In this document: positions 7,933-15,775 of the stretch, piece by piece
Layout of the letters: every line of letters starts with the position of its first letter
Position numbering within the stretch: position 1 is the first letter of the stretch
DNA from: an uncultured Lachnospiraceae bacterium
Lineage (GTDB): Bacteria; Bacillota; Clostridia; Lachnospirales; Lachnospiraceae
DNA length: 64,000 nucleotides
NCBI GenBank assembly: GCA_910578795.1
Contig: CAJTSD010000010.1
Coordinates: 1 to 64,000, forward strand
Reading direction: 5' to 3'
Made by a program: the position numbers and the translations under genes
The notes under the pieces: generated by a model
Told to the model about the DNA's origin: nothing
Seen by the model: the letters and a program-made list of their open reading frames with translations, nothing else
Database searches by the model: none

Positions 7933-9243
7933 ATGAAGAAAAGCAGTATCAGACCATTTGCGGCAGTTTGTCTTGCGGGAGCAGTTGTAGTTCTTATGAC
8001 AGCCTGCACTGGCGCACCAAAGCTTGGAAATAATTTGGTTTCCTCTGATGAGGACAGCAAAAGCACTGTCAGAATGTTTAGTCCGATGGAGAAAACGCAG
8101 CCGGATGTCGATAACGTAGCAAGGAGCGCGTCGGATAAAACGGTTGTTATGGCGGAGGAGGCGCTAGGCGTTTCCGTGGATTATATTACTTATACGGCGG
8201 AAAATTATCAGGATAAAACATACGACGAGGTGGCGCTTGACAGGGCGCGCAACGATATGGACGATTTGTACCTGCTCAATCCGGACGTGATTCAGATTTT
8301 GGGTGAAGAGGGAAAGCTGATGGATTTATCGGGGCTTGAGAGCGCCAAAAATCTGCGGGACGTCGTAAAGACGGCAAATGTCGTAAACGGTAAGCTGGTG
8401 GCGATTCCGCAGGAGGTTGTTGCATACGGGTTATTTATCAACAAAGATATGTTTGACCAATACAATCTTGAGCTGCCCGAAACGCCGGAGGACTTTTTGG
8501 AGTGTTGCCGGGTATTTCAGGAAAACGGGATTGAAACGCCAGTCGGCGCAAACCGTTGGTGGCTGGAAACGTTTGTTCTAGCTCAGGCATATGCGGATTT
8601 GTATAATGGGGGAAATACGGAAGCCGAAATTGCGGCGCTCAACAGCGGAGAACGCAAGTACAGCGATTATATGCGTCCCGGCTTTGAATTTCTTCAGGAA
8701 CTGATTGACTGTGGATATATTGATGCAAAGAAAGCTTATGTGAGTGAGGCAATCGACGGGGAGGGACCGGACTTTTTGGCACAGAAAACGCCGATTGTCA
8801 TGGCATACTGGGGCGCCGCAAACACGGAGACTGCTTATGGCAATCCGGATTTTAACATGTTGGTGATTGGCTTTCCGAGCAGCCGCGGGCAGATGCCGGT
8901 GATGCCGATGACCGGATTTGCGGTCGGTGCAAATGCCGAGCATGCAGAGGACGCGATGCGTACTTTGGACGTGATGGTTTCCGATGAGGCGCTGCAGGTT
9001 TACTCGGAAACCAACAAGGTGATTTCACCGTCAAAGAATGTGGAGGTGGAGTGTATTCCCGCGTTAAAGCCGCTCAATGACCGCATTAATGAGAATGTTT
9101 ATGTCCTTGGCGCCAATGCGAATATGAAACTGGAGCAGTGGGGAAATACCTGCCTTATCGTGCGGGAGCTTTTAAACGGTGCTACGGTAGACGAGTGCAT
9201 GGCGGAGTTTGACCGGCTGCAGGAGGAAACGCTGGAACATTAG
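7933..9243 (+). CDS. Extracellular solute-binding lipoprotein (sugar-binding family 1 type)
   Basis: The 436-residue protein has a lipoprotein signal with lipobox LMTAC (Cys25), then a periplasmic-binding fold of the MalE/family 1 type. Recognisable parts are the GEEGKLMDLS region, VAIPQEVVAYGLFINKDMFDQ, and the C-terminal GFAVGANAEHAEDAMR stretch. No ABC permease genes are nearby. It starts four bases after the second kinase and shares its transcript, so I infer that it presents a ligand to one or both kinases rather than feeding a transporter here. The ligand is unknown. A terminator follows directly. Confidence 0.85.
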   Translation: MKKSSIRPFAAVCLAGAVVVLMTACTGAPKLGNNLVSSDEDSKSTVRMFSPMEKTQPDVDNVARSASDKTVVMAEEALGVSVDYITYTAENYQDKTYDEVALDRARNDMDDLYLLNPDVIQILGEEGKLMDLSGLESAKNLRDVVKTANVVNGKLVAIPQEVVAYGLFINKDMFDQYNLELPETPEDFLECCRVFQENGIETPVGANRWWLETFVLAQAYADLYNGGNTEAEIAALNSGERKYSDYMRPGFEFLQELIDCGYIDAKKAYVSEAIDGEGPDFLAQKTPIVMAYWGAANTETAYGNPDFNMLVIGFPSSRGQMPVMPMTGFAVGANAEHAEDAMRTLDVMVSDEALQVYSETNKVISPSKNVEVECIPALKPLNDRINENVYVLGANANMKLEQWGNTCLIVRELLNGATVDECMAEFDRLQEETLEH

Positions 9244-9255
9244 GATGAGAAATAT

Positions 9256-9296
9256 GCGTTTATCACGGATTTGCGGTGATAAACGCTTTTCTTTTA
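9256..9296 (+). terminator. Rho-independent terminator
   Basis: GCGTTTATCAC (9256-9266) pairs perfectly with GTGATAAACGC (9276-9286) and is followed by TTTTCTTTT. It ends the kinase/lipoprotein operon. Confidence 0.88.
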
Positions 9297-9453
9297 TTGG
9301 CATCATTCTGTTCGGCGGTTGCTTTTTGAGGAGAGGAGCAAAAAAATTTATAAATTTTTATTTTTTGAAGAAAAATGAAATGGCAAATCGTTCTATAGTA
9401 TGTAAGACGATATCGGGATTACAAAAACAGTCAAAAAGGGGGAGGCGGATCAA

Positions 9454-9990
9454 ATTAACGATCAGGAATATTTGTCGTATTGTATTGATACGTATCAAAA
9501 TCTGATATTCAGCATTTGTTATAAATTTACCGGCAATTATTTTGACGCGGAAGACTTGACGCAGGATACGTTTTTATCCGCATACAAAAATTTCTCAAAA
9601 TTTGACGGAACAAATGAAAAAGCATGGCTTGCGCGTATTGCGACAAACAAATGTTTGGATTATCAAAAGAAAAGTGCAAGAGGCGAAGTGCCGACAGAGG
9701 ACACATTTTTTGCAAAACAGCCGCAGACACAGGAAACAGATAATACGTGTGAGGCATGTTACATGCAGAAGTTTGTCTTGGAAGAATTAAAACGATGCTG
9801 CAAGATGCTGAAACCGCCGTATGACGAGATTGCCGAGAAGTATTTTTATCGGGAGATGAGTGTCGGTGAGATTGCAGATGCATTGGGACGCAACGAAAAA
9901 ACCGTGCAGACGCAGGTATACCGCGCAAAGGGAATGCTGCGGAAGCTATACCAAAAAGCGGGATACAGGGAAAGGAGGAATGACCTATGA
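9454..9990 (+). CDS. ECF sigma factor, probable ATT start codon
   Basis: A sigma-70 family ECF protein of 178 residues. Region 2 is LIFSICYKFTGNYFDAEDLT followed by QDTFLSAYKNF. Region 4 is MSVGEIADALGRNEKTVQTQ followed by VYRAKGMLRKLY. No ATG, GTG or TTG precedes TTG 9472 in frame, and that TTG has no well-spaced ribosome site. An excellent site, GGGGGAGG ending at 9445, sits 8 bases before ATT 9454. That start yields INDQEYLSYCIDTYQNLIFS, which matches the usual N-terminal shape of the family. I therefore place the start at ATT; 9472 is the conservative alternative. The stop overlaps the next gene by ATGA. It presumably directs transcription of a small regulon including itself. Confidence 0.85.
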   Translation: MNDQEYLSYCIDTYQNLIFSICYKFTGNYFDAEDLTQDTFLSAYKNFSKFDGTNEKAWLARIATNKCLDYQKKSARGEVPTEDTFFAKQPQTQETDNTCEACYMQKFVLEELKRCCKMLKPPYDEIAEKYFYREMSVGEIADALGRNEKTVQTQVYRAKGMLRKLYQKAGYRERRNDL

Positions 9991-10364
9991 GGCAGATGAC
10001 GGATTATGAACTGGCATGTTTGATTGCGGAAACGGAGGCGGAAAGGCTTTTGCAGGCGCCGTGCAGGATGAAAAGCGAAATTATGGAAAAGAGCGGCAGG
10101 ATACAGACACAGGCGGCACGGCAGATGACCAAGGCTTCCGTCAGGGTGGAATTGCTGCTTTACGGGTTAAAGACTGCGGCGGCGGTTGCAACGGCAATTT
10201 TTCTGTTTGGCGTTATTAGTCATCCGGCACTGCAATCTGCGATTGAGCAAAACGATGTGTGGACGCAGGATGCGGACAAGGAACGTTTGAGCGATGCCTT
10301 TTCTGATATGCTGGAGCAGGTAAACAGAAGACTTTGGCAGGGTACTGACGGGGCTTGGCAGTAA
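9987..10364 (+). CDS. Probable anti-sigma partner, single-pass membrane protein
   Basis: This 125-residue protein overlaps the ECF sigma gene by four bases. A cytoplasmic N-terminal helix region is followed by one membrane helix at about 62-80 (LKTAAAVATAIFLFGVI) and a roughly 45-residue outer tail. No zinc-binding HxxxCxxC motif is present, so it is not a classical zinc anti-sigma factor. Position, overlap and topology argue for the cognate anti-sigma, but the sequence itself was not recognised. Confidence 0.6.
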   Translation: MRQMTDYELACLIAETEAERLLQAPCRMKSEIMEKSGRIQTQAARQMTKASVRVELLLYGLKTAAAVATAIFLFGVISHPALQSAIEQNDVWTQDADKERLSDAFSDMLEQVNRRLWQGTDGAWQ

Positions 10365-10429
10365 TGCGGCTTTGGGTGATAAGGGAAATGGTGTAATGAA
10401 AATGATATTGGAAAAAAATGGAGGTTTTT

Positions 10430-10990
10430 ATGAGTAAAAAGAATGGTTTTTTACGGTTTTTATGTTCGCTTGTTCCGGGAGCGGGGGAGATGTACATGGG
10501 ATTTATGAAGCAGGGGATAACGCTGATGACGTTGTTTTTTGGGTTTAGTTTTTTGGGTGCATTTCTGAATATTTGGATATTGATGCTTCCGATTCCGGTG
10601 ATTTGGGCGTACAGTTTTTTCCATGTGCATAATTTGGCGGGGCTGAGTGACGAGGAGTTTTATGCGCAGGAGGATAGTTTGCTGTTTGACTGGAATTTAT
10701 TCGGGCAGATTGAGCCGAAGAAGGGCAGAACGATTTTGGCGTGGGCACTGATTTTTATCGGCGTGTCGGTTTTGTGGAACTTTATGAATGGTATGGTTTT
10801 TATGGTGCTTGACATGCTGCATGTTCCGACGTACCTTTGGAATCAGATTACGCGGTCGGTGCCGCAGGTTATCTTTGCATTCCTGATGATTTATCTTGGC
10901 GTGATTCTGATTCGGGGAAAGAAGAAGGCATTGGAGCAGCAGCTCATCGAGGAGCAGGCGGGGAAGGGAGATGATTTACATGACGCATAG
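10430..10990 (+). CDS. Multi-pass membrane protein with TM2-like domain
   Basis: ATG 10430 follows ATGGAGG. The 186-residue protein begins with a TM2-like segment (LVPGAGEMYMGFMKQG, then a hydrophobic helix), the pattern of small membrane proteins with a GxGxxYxG turn. At least four hydrophobic helices follow, and the tail is basic to acidic (RGKKKALEQQLIEEQ). It overlaps the next membrane gene by 11 bases, so the two are co-translated. They lie downstream of the sigma/anti-sigma pair and could belong to its regulon. Function unknown. Confidence 0.6.
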   Translation: MSKKNGFLRFLCSLVPGAGEMYMGFMKQGITLMTLFFGFSFLGAFLNIWILMLPIPVIWAYSFFHVHNLAGLSDEEFYAQEDSLLFDWNLFGQIEPKKGRTILAWALIFIGVSVLWNFMNGMVFMVLDMLHVPTYLWNQITRSVPQVIFAFLMIYLGVILIRGKKKALEQQLIEEQAGKGDDLHDA

Positions 10991-11276
10991 AGTCGGAACA
11001 ATCACGCTTGGCGTGACGATGGTTGCAATTGGAGTGTTGTATTTGGCGCAGATTTTTTTCGGCGTGATGGAGTATGGATGGATCTGTAAGCTGTGGCCTG
11101 TGATTTTTATTCTGCTTGGCTTGGAGATTTTGCTTGCGAATGCAAGGAAGAGCGGGGAGTTTGTTTATGATAAGGTCGGGATTGTGCTGACGTTTGTGCT
11201 GACGGTTTTTGCGTTTGTGCTGGCGGCGGTGCAGCAGGCGGTTGAAATCAGTGTGCGGTATGGGTGGCAGATGTAG
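10980..11276 (+). CDS. LiaI/LiaF-type transmembrane protein
   Basis: This 98-residue protein has two hydrophobic hairpin units (ITLGVTMVAIGVLYLAQIF and LWPVIFILLGLEILLANAR) with the LWP-hILLGlEiLl signature seen in LiaI/LiaF-like and DUF5668-like domains of the cell envelope stress response. A third helix ends the protein. GGGAG nine bases upstream favours ATG 10980 over ATG 10971. The context (ECF sigma, anti-sigma, TM2-like protein) fits envelope stress signalling, which is inference. Confidence 0.6.
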   Translation: MTHRVGTITLGVTMVAIGVLYLAQIFFGVMEYGWICKLWPVIFILLGLEILLANARKSGEFVYDKVGIVLTFVLTVFAFVLAAVQQAVEISVRYGWQM

Positions 11277-11397
11277 GAACTACGATTAGAGTGGTATGTT
11301 CCTGATTGGGTAAAATAAGATTGGAAACAGGGCAATTTCTATTAAGACGAATCTTGGCGGATGTGTTATACTGGAGAAAAGAAGGGAGCGGTTTGCT

Positions 11398-11766
11398 ATG
11401 AAAGATGATAAGATTGTAAAGGGAATTGCGGATTATGTTGCGGCGCATTTGGACGGGGATTTATCGCTGGAGGCGCTTGCGGATAACCTGCATTATTCCA
11501 AGTTTTATCTTGCGAGAACGTTTGCGCAGCAGACGGGGGATACGATTGGAAAATATATTCAGCGGTGCAGGCTGGATTTGGCGGCAAGACAGTTAGTGGA
11601 AACAAACAAGCCGATTGTTGAAATCGCTTATGAGGCGCATTACAATTCACAGCAGGCATTTACGCTTGCCTTTCGGAGCCGGTATCTGTGTACGCCGCAG
11701 GTATACCGTAAACGGGGACGTTTTGACGTGCAAAGCTGTGCGGGGATTGGAGGGATGGCGGCATGA
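11398..11766 (+). CDS. AraC family DNA-binding protein, HTH domain only
   Basis: The 122 residues amount to little more than an AraC/XylS DNA-binding domain. The first HTH is LSLEALADNLHYSKFYLART and the second is KPIVEIAYEAHYNSQQAFTL, followed by the AFRSRYLCTPQVYRK tail motif. There is no N-terminal ligand domain, so it resembles MarA/SoxS-sized members. AAGGGAGCGG precedes the ATG. Its stop overlaps the clpP-like start by four bases (ATGA), which couples a regulator to a protease gene. Confidence 0.85.
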   Translation: MKDDKIVKGIADYVAAHLDGDLSLEALADNLHYSKFYLARTFAQQTGDTIGKYIQRCRLDLAARQLVETNKPIVEIAYEAHYNSQQAFTLAFRSRYLCTPQVYRKRGRFDVQSCAGIGGMAA

Positions 11767-12353
11767 GCACAATCCCTTACGTGGTGGAACAGACGAGCCG
11801 CGGCGAGCGCAGCTACGATATTTTTTCACGGCTTTTGTCGGACCGGATTATCTTTTTGGGTGAGGAGGTCAGCAATACAACGGCGAGCCTGATTGTGGCG
11901 CAGATGCTGTTTTTGGAGGCGCAGGACCCTGGGAAGGATATTCAGCTTTATATCAACAGTCCGGGCGGTTCGGTGACGGCAGGCTTTGCCATTTATGATA
12001 CGATGCAGTATGTTAAGTGCGACGTTTCCACAATCTGTATCGGGCTTGCGGCAAGCTTCGGTGCGTTTTTGCTTGCGGGCGGCGCGAAAGGAAAACGTAT
12101 TGCGCTTGCAAATGCGCAGATTATGATTCATCAGCCTGCAATCCACGGCAACGGCGTGCAGGGGCAGGCGACGGACATTCAAATCGTGTCGGAGCATATG
12201 CAAAAAAGTAAGGAGCGGCTGAACCGTATTTTGGCGCAGAATACGGGGAAGTCAGCAGAGCAAATCAGGGAGGATACGGAGCGCGACAATTACATGTCTG
12301 CAAACGAGGCGCTTGCATATGGGCTGATTGATAAAGTCATTGAGAAACGGTAA
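11763..12353 (+). CDS. clpP: ATP-dependent Clp protease proteolytic subunit
   Basis: A ClpP of 196 residues, the usual size. The catalytic triad is visible: Ser98 in GLAASFGAFLL, His123 in QIMIHQP, and the Asp of EDTERDNYM. The motif after the serine is SFG where SMG is usual. The oxyanion loop INSPGGSVTAG and the handle helix are present. No clpX or trigger factor gene is adjacent. Instead it is coupled to a small AraC-type regulator, so this may be a second, conditionally expressed ClpP. A terminator follows. Confidence 0.93.
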   Translation: MSTIPYVVEQTSRGERSYDIFSRLLSDRIIFLGEEVSNTTASLIVAQMLFLEAQDPGKDIQLYINSPGGSVTAGFAIYDTMQYVKCDVSTICIGLAASFGAFLLAGGAKGKRIALANAQIMIHQPAIHGNGVQGQATDIQIVSEHMQKSKERLNRILAQNTGKSAEQIREDTERDNYMSANEALAYGLIDKVIEKR

Positions 12354-12356
12354 AAG

Positions 12357-12404
12357 AAAATACCTTATTTATGCTTGATAATATAAATAAGGTATTTTTC
12401 TTTT
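12357..12404 (+). terminator. Rho-independent terminator
   Basis: AAATACCTTATTTAT pairs with ATAAATAAGGTATTT around a short loop, followed by TTCTTTT. Confidence 0.85.
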
Positions 12405-12417
12405 GCCGGAATTAACC

Positions 12418-12461
12418 TTTACAAACACGCTTCCGATATATTACAATAGGAGATATTGTAA
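12418..12461 (+). promoter_or_regulatory. glnS promoter with overlapping palindrome
   Basis: TTTACA (12418-12423) and TACAAT (12442-12447) are 18 bp apart. The -10 box lies inside a near-perfect palindrome, TTACAATA-ggaga-TATTGTAA (12441-12461), which could be an operator or a 5' RNA hairpin. Two further small hairpins occur before the gene. There is no T-box consensus. Confidence 0.5.
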
Positions 12462-12565
12462 AGAATACCGGAAATGAGGAGAAAAGTTGAAAATAAATTT
12501 TCAACTAACAAGTTTGTGCTTTAAAGCTCAAACTTGCAGACTTTGAAAGGAGCGTAACTATAAAA

Positions 12566-14275
12566 ATGAGTGAACCAGAAATGAATAAAAACGAAGCGGC
12601 GGAAGGGGAAAAGGAAGTCGTTTCGAGGAATTTTATCGAGCAGATGATTGACAAGGACCTTGCGGAGGGGGTGTATAACACTGTACACACGCGGTTTCCG
12701 CCCGAGCCGAACGGGTACCTTCATATCGGTCATGCGAAGGCGATTCTTGTAAACTACAATTTGGCAAAGCAGTACGGCGGCAAGTTCAACATGCGCTTTG
12801 ACGATACGAACCCGACAAAGGAGGATATTGAGTTTGTCGAGTCTATCAAGGCGGACGTGGCATGGCTTGGCGCAGACTGGGAGGACAGGCTGTTTTTTGC
12901 TTCTGACTATTTTGAACAAATGTACGAATGCGCCGTAAAGCTGATTCAGAAGGGCAAGGCATATGTGTCCGACCTTTCGGCGGAAGAAATTAAGACGTAC
13001 CGCGGTTCGTTTACCGAGCCGGGAAAGGAGGATCCTTCGGCTGCGCGCTCCGTAGAGGAAAACCTGCGGTTGTTCGAGGAGATGAAAAACGGGAAGTACG
13101 CGGACGGTGAGAAGGTGCTGCGTGCCCGTATTGATATGAGCTCGCCCAACATTAATATGAGAGACCCCGTGATTTACCGCGTGGCGCATATGACGCACCA
13201 CAATACGGGTGACAAATGGTGCATTTATCCGATGTATGACTTTGCGCATCCGATCGAGGACGCGATCGAGGGAATTACGCATTCGATCTGTACGCTGGAG
13301 TTTGAGGATCACAGACCGCTTTATGACTGGGTGGTGCGTGAGTTAGAGTTTCCGAATCCGCCACGTCAGATTGAGCAGGCGAAGATGTATCTCACAAACG
13401 TGGTGACCGGAAAGCGCTATATTAAAAAGCTTGTACAGGACGGGATTGTGGACGGCTGGGACGACCCGCGTCTTGTTTCGATTGCAGCGCTTAGAAGGCG
13501 TGGATTTACGCCGGAGTCCATTCAGCGTTTTGTGGAGCTTTGCGGTGTGAGCAAGGCAAATTCTTCGACTGATTACGCGATGCTGGAGTATTGTATCCGG
13601 GAAGATTTGAAGCTGAAAAAGCCTAGGATGATGGCGGCGCTTGACCCGATTAAACTTGTGATTGACAATTATCCCGAGGGGCAGGTGGAGTACCTTGAAG
13701 TCCCCAATAATTTGGAAAACGAGTCGCTTGGCACAAGACAGGTTCCGTTCTGCCGGGAGCTTTATATTGACCGCGAGGACTTTATGGAGGAGCCGCCAAA
13801 GAAGTATTTCCGGCTTTTTCCGGGCAACGAGGTCCGCTTGATGAGCGCTTATTTTGTAAAGTGTGTCAGCTATGAGAAGGACGGGAACGGAAACGTGACG
13901 GTGGCGCACTGTACGTATGACCCTGAAACAAAGCAGGGCAGTGGTTTTACGGGGAGAAAGGTCAAGGGAACCATTCACTGGGTGCCTGCACCGTTTGCGG
14001 TGAAGGCGGAGGTCAGACTGTATGAGAACCTGATTGACGAGGAGAAGGGCGTGTACAACGAGGACGGTTCGCTGAACTTAAATCCGAATTCGCTGACGAT
14101 CTTAAAGGAATGCTATGTTGAGCCTGCGTTAAAGGACGCAAAGGCGTATGAGAGTTTTCAGTTTGTACGGCAGGGCTTTTTCAATGTGGACTGCCACGAT
14201 TCAAAGCCGGATGCGCTTGTGTTTAACCGGATTGTGTCACTGAAAAGCTCGTTTGTCCTGCCCAAAAAAGTGTAA
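12566..14275 (+). CDS. glnS: Glutamine--tRNA ligase
   Basis: The 569-residue class I synthetase charges tRNA(Gln) in the cytoplasm. The nucleotide-binding motif is PPEPNGYLHIGHAKAI at about 45-60, followed by RFDDTNPTKE. The GlnRS-specific EGWDDPR-type segment appears as VDGWDDPRL, and the KMSKS-like site appears as VVTGKRYIKKL. Length and the C-terminal beta-barrel (SLNLNPNSLTILKECYVEP) fit a full protein. The start follows GAAAGGAGCG. A Clostridium with GlnRS need not rely on GatCAB for this tRNA. Confidence 0.95.
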   Translation: MSEPEMNKNEAAEGEKEVVSRNFIEQMIDKDLAEGVYNTVHTRFPPEPNGYLHIGHAKAILVNYNLAKQYGGKFNMRFDDTNPTKEDIEFVESIKADVAWLGADWEDRLFFASDYFEQMYECAVKLIQKGKAYVSDLSAEEIKTYRGSFTEPGKEDPSAARSVEENLRLFEEMKNGKYADGEKVLRARIDMSSPNINMRDPVIYRVAHMTHHNTGDKWCIYPMYDFAHPIEDAIEGITHSICTLEFEDHRPLYDWVVRELEFPNPPRQIEQAKMYLTNVVTGKRYIKKLVQDGIVDGWDDPRLVSIAALRRRGFTPESIQRFVELCGVSKANSSTDYAMLEYCIREDLKLKKPRMMAALDPIKLVIDNYPEGQVEYLEVPNNLENESLGTRQVPFCRELYIDREDFMEEPPKKYFRLFPGNEVRLMSAYFVKCVSYEKDGNGNVTVAHCTYDPETKQGSGFTGRKVKGTIHWVPAPFAVKAEVRLYENLIDEEKGVYNEDGSLNLNPNSLTILKECYVEPALKDAKAYESFQFVRQGFFNVDCHDSKPDALVFNRIVSLKSSFVLPKKV

Positions 14276-14327
14276 AGAGAACGCAAGGATGACGTTTTTT
14301 GCATAGCATGAAAGGTTGGAAGAAAAC

Positions 14328-14981
14328 ATGAAATACAAATGTCTGATACTTGACCACGATGACACGGTGGTGAACAGCACTGCAACGATTCACCACCCTG
14401 CGTTTTTGGAGGCGCTGAAGGTTCTTCGTCCCGGTGTGACCATATCGCTTGAGGATTATTTCCGTGAGAATTTTCACCCGGGCTTTACGGAATACTGCAT
14501 GGGGAAGCTTGGTATGACGGACGAAGAGCTGGAGACAGAGGTCGGTCTTTGGCGTGACTACGTGGAGAAGCATGTTCCAAACGTATATGACGGAATGCGG
14601 GAAATTATTGAACGCCAGAAAGCGCAGGGCGGCATTGTCTGTGTTGTTTCGCACTCGTATGATTTTAACATTAAGCGGGATTATGCGGCGAATCATCTGC
14701 CCGAGCCGGATTTGATTTTTGGATGGGAGTGCCCGCCTGAGTTTCGAAAGCCAAGCACGTATGCGTTGGAGCAGATTGCGAAGCGGTATGCTTTAGCGCC
14801 TTCGGATATGGTCATGGTAGATGATTTGAAGCCTGGCTTTGACATGGCACGGGCGTTTGGTGCGTTTTTTGTGGGAGCGGGCTGGGCGAATGACGTGGCA
14901 GAGATTCGGGAGTTTATGAAGCATAACAGTGATGTGTACTTCACGAACGTGGAGGAGCTGGCGCAGTTTTTGTTTGATTAG
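14328..14981 (+). CDS. HAD family hydrolase
   Basis: A haloacid dehalogenase-type phosphatase of 217 residues. Motif I is LDHDDTVV (nucleophile Asp, DxDxT), motif II is VVSHS, motif III is the Lys of FRKPSTYALEQI, and motif IV is MVDDLKPGFDMA. Residues 15-80 form the helical cap typical of phosphoglycolate phosphatase-like members. ATG 14328 is preceded by AAAGGTTGG. A terminator follows. The substrate is unknown. Confidence 0.88.
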   Translation: MKYKCLILDHDDTVVNSTATIHHPAFLEALKVLRPGVTISLEDYFRENFHPGFTEYCMGKLGMTDEELETEVGLWRDYVEKHVPNVYDGMREIIERQKAQGGIVCVVSHSYDFNIKRDYAANHLPEPDLIFGWECPPEFRKPSTYALEQIAKRYALAPSDMVMVDDLKPGFDMARAFGAFFVGAGWANDVAEIREFMKHNSDVYFTNVEELAQFLFD

Positions 14982-14991
14982 AAGCCAATAA

Positions 14992-15038
14992 AAGAACGCA
15001 TATTTTTTGCAGTGCAAAAAATATGCGTTCTTTTTATG
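14992..15038 (+). terminator. Long bidirectional terminator
   Basis: AAAAGAACGCATATTTTTTGC pairs almost perfectly with its complement across a three-base loop, with a T tail on both strands. It separates the HAD gene from the leftward gene at 15058. Confidence 0.85.
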
Positions 15039-15057
15039 ATTCAAAATTTTATAAAAT

Positions 15058-15543
15058 TTATATATTTTTGGAGTCATCAAAAAATTCTTCTGTCGCGGAT
15101 GTATTATCGGAATGATCGGTTTCGTTTGTATCGGAATATGCGGCAGATGATGAAGTGCTCATATCCATTTCCGTGTATTCCGTTTCAGTGGGGGCAGCAG
15201 GCGATATGCGGTCACTTATGATTTCCTTTGCCCTGTCAATTTTTTCCGGCACATTGAGCTGTTCCAGTTTTTCTTTTGTCTTATCAAGTGTCTCTATGAC
15301 CTTTTCACCGATTTTCTCTTTGGCATTGTCAAGGTCAATGGGGATATGTGGATGAGATTTATTGCTTGTTGAATCATCAAAAAAGTCGTCATCCAAATCC
15401 TCATCAAAATCATCAAAATCATCAAAATCGTCAAAATCATCAGCCGGAGCGGCATTTTTCTTTTGAAGATAATAATAAGTTCCTGCAGCAGCGGCTCCTG
15501 CCAGCGCACCAAATAATGCGAGCTTGCCTAGTTTTTTTGCCAT
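15058..15543 (-). CDS. Membrane-anchored acidic protein with Asp-Phe repeat
   Basis: The start at 15543 follows GAAAGGAG and gives a 161-residue protein. An N-terminal glycine/alanine-rich hydrophobic helix (LGKLALFGALAGAAAAGTYYY) anchors it. Then comes a tract of DDF units (DDFDDFDDFDDF) encoded by a 9-bp tandem repeat, an amphipathic stretch of about 50 residues (NAKEKIGEKVIETLDKTKEK), and a Ser/Thr/Glu-rich tail. Proteins of this layout occur in Lachnospiraceae without known function. The repeat could change length by slippage. Confidence 0.6.
   Translation of the reverse strand: MAKKLGKLALFGALAGAAAAGTYYYLQKKNAAPADDFDDFDDFDDFDEDLDDDFFDDSTSNKSHPHIPIDLDNAKEKIGEKVIETLDKTKEKLEQLNVPEKIDRAKEIISDRISPAAPTETEYTEMDMSTSSSAAYSDTNETDHSDNTSATEEFFDDSKNI
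15401..15442 (+). repeat. 9-bp tandem repeat within a coding region
   Basis: The unit TCATCAAAA occurs four times (one copy TCGTCAAAA) plus a partial copy. On the coding strand it gives the DDF repeats. Being a multiple of three, copy changes would keep the frame. Confidence 0.85.
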
Positions 15544-15699
15544 TGGTAATTCTCCTTTCATGTTGCAGTTGTGTATTTGATGCATATGATCATGGAGCAT
15601 AGGATATGCCCCTGTATATACCTTTATATTTTAATACTATTTTATGGAAAATAAAAGAGAATATGTAAAAAAAGATTTTTTAAAATAAATTTTTCGTTC

Positions 15700-15728
15700 T
15701 TGAAACCCTTGTGGGAGTATGTTAAGAT
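15700..15728 (+). promoter_or_regulatory. Sigma-A promoter of the TetR-type gene
   Basis: TTGAAA (15700-15705), 17 bp, TAAGAT (15723-15728). A small inverted repeat (GACT-gaaaa-AGTC) lies just downstream and could be an autoregulatory operator. Confidence 0.55.
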
Positions 15729-15775
15729 ATGTATTAATCGACTGAAAAAGTCAATGATATAAAATGGAGGTTTGA

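Noticed and set aside
9209..9505. A 98-codon rightward frame between the lipoprotein and the sigma factor
   Set aside because: It overlaps the end of the lipoprotein gene and the terminator at 9256, has no ribosome site and has low-complexity composition. The sigma factor is in a different frame.
12481..12560. T-box riboswitch before glnS
   Set aside because: The leader is short, has only two small hairpins and lacks the conserved T-box sequence and antiterminator.
15401..15442. CRISPR-like array
   Set aside because: The 9-bp units are directly adjacent with no spacers and encode a repeated peptide. No CRISPR array was seen anywhere in the window.
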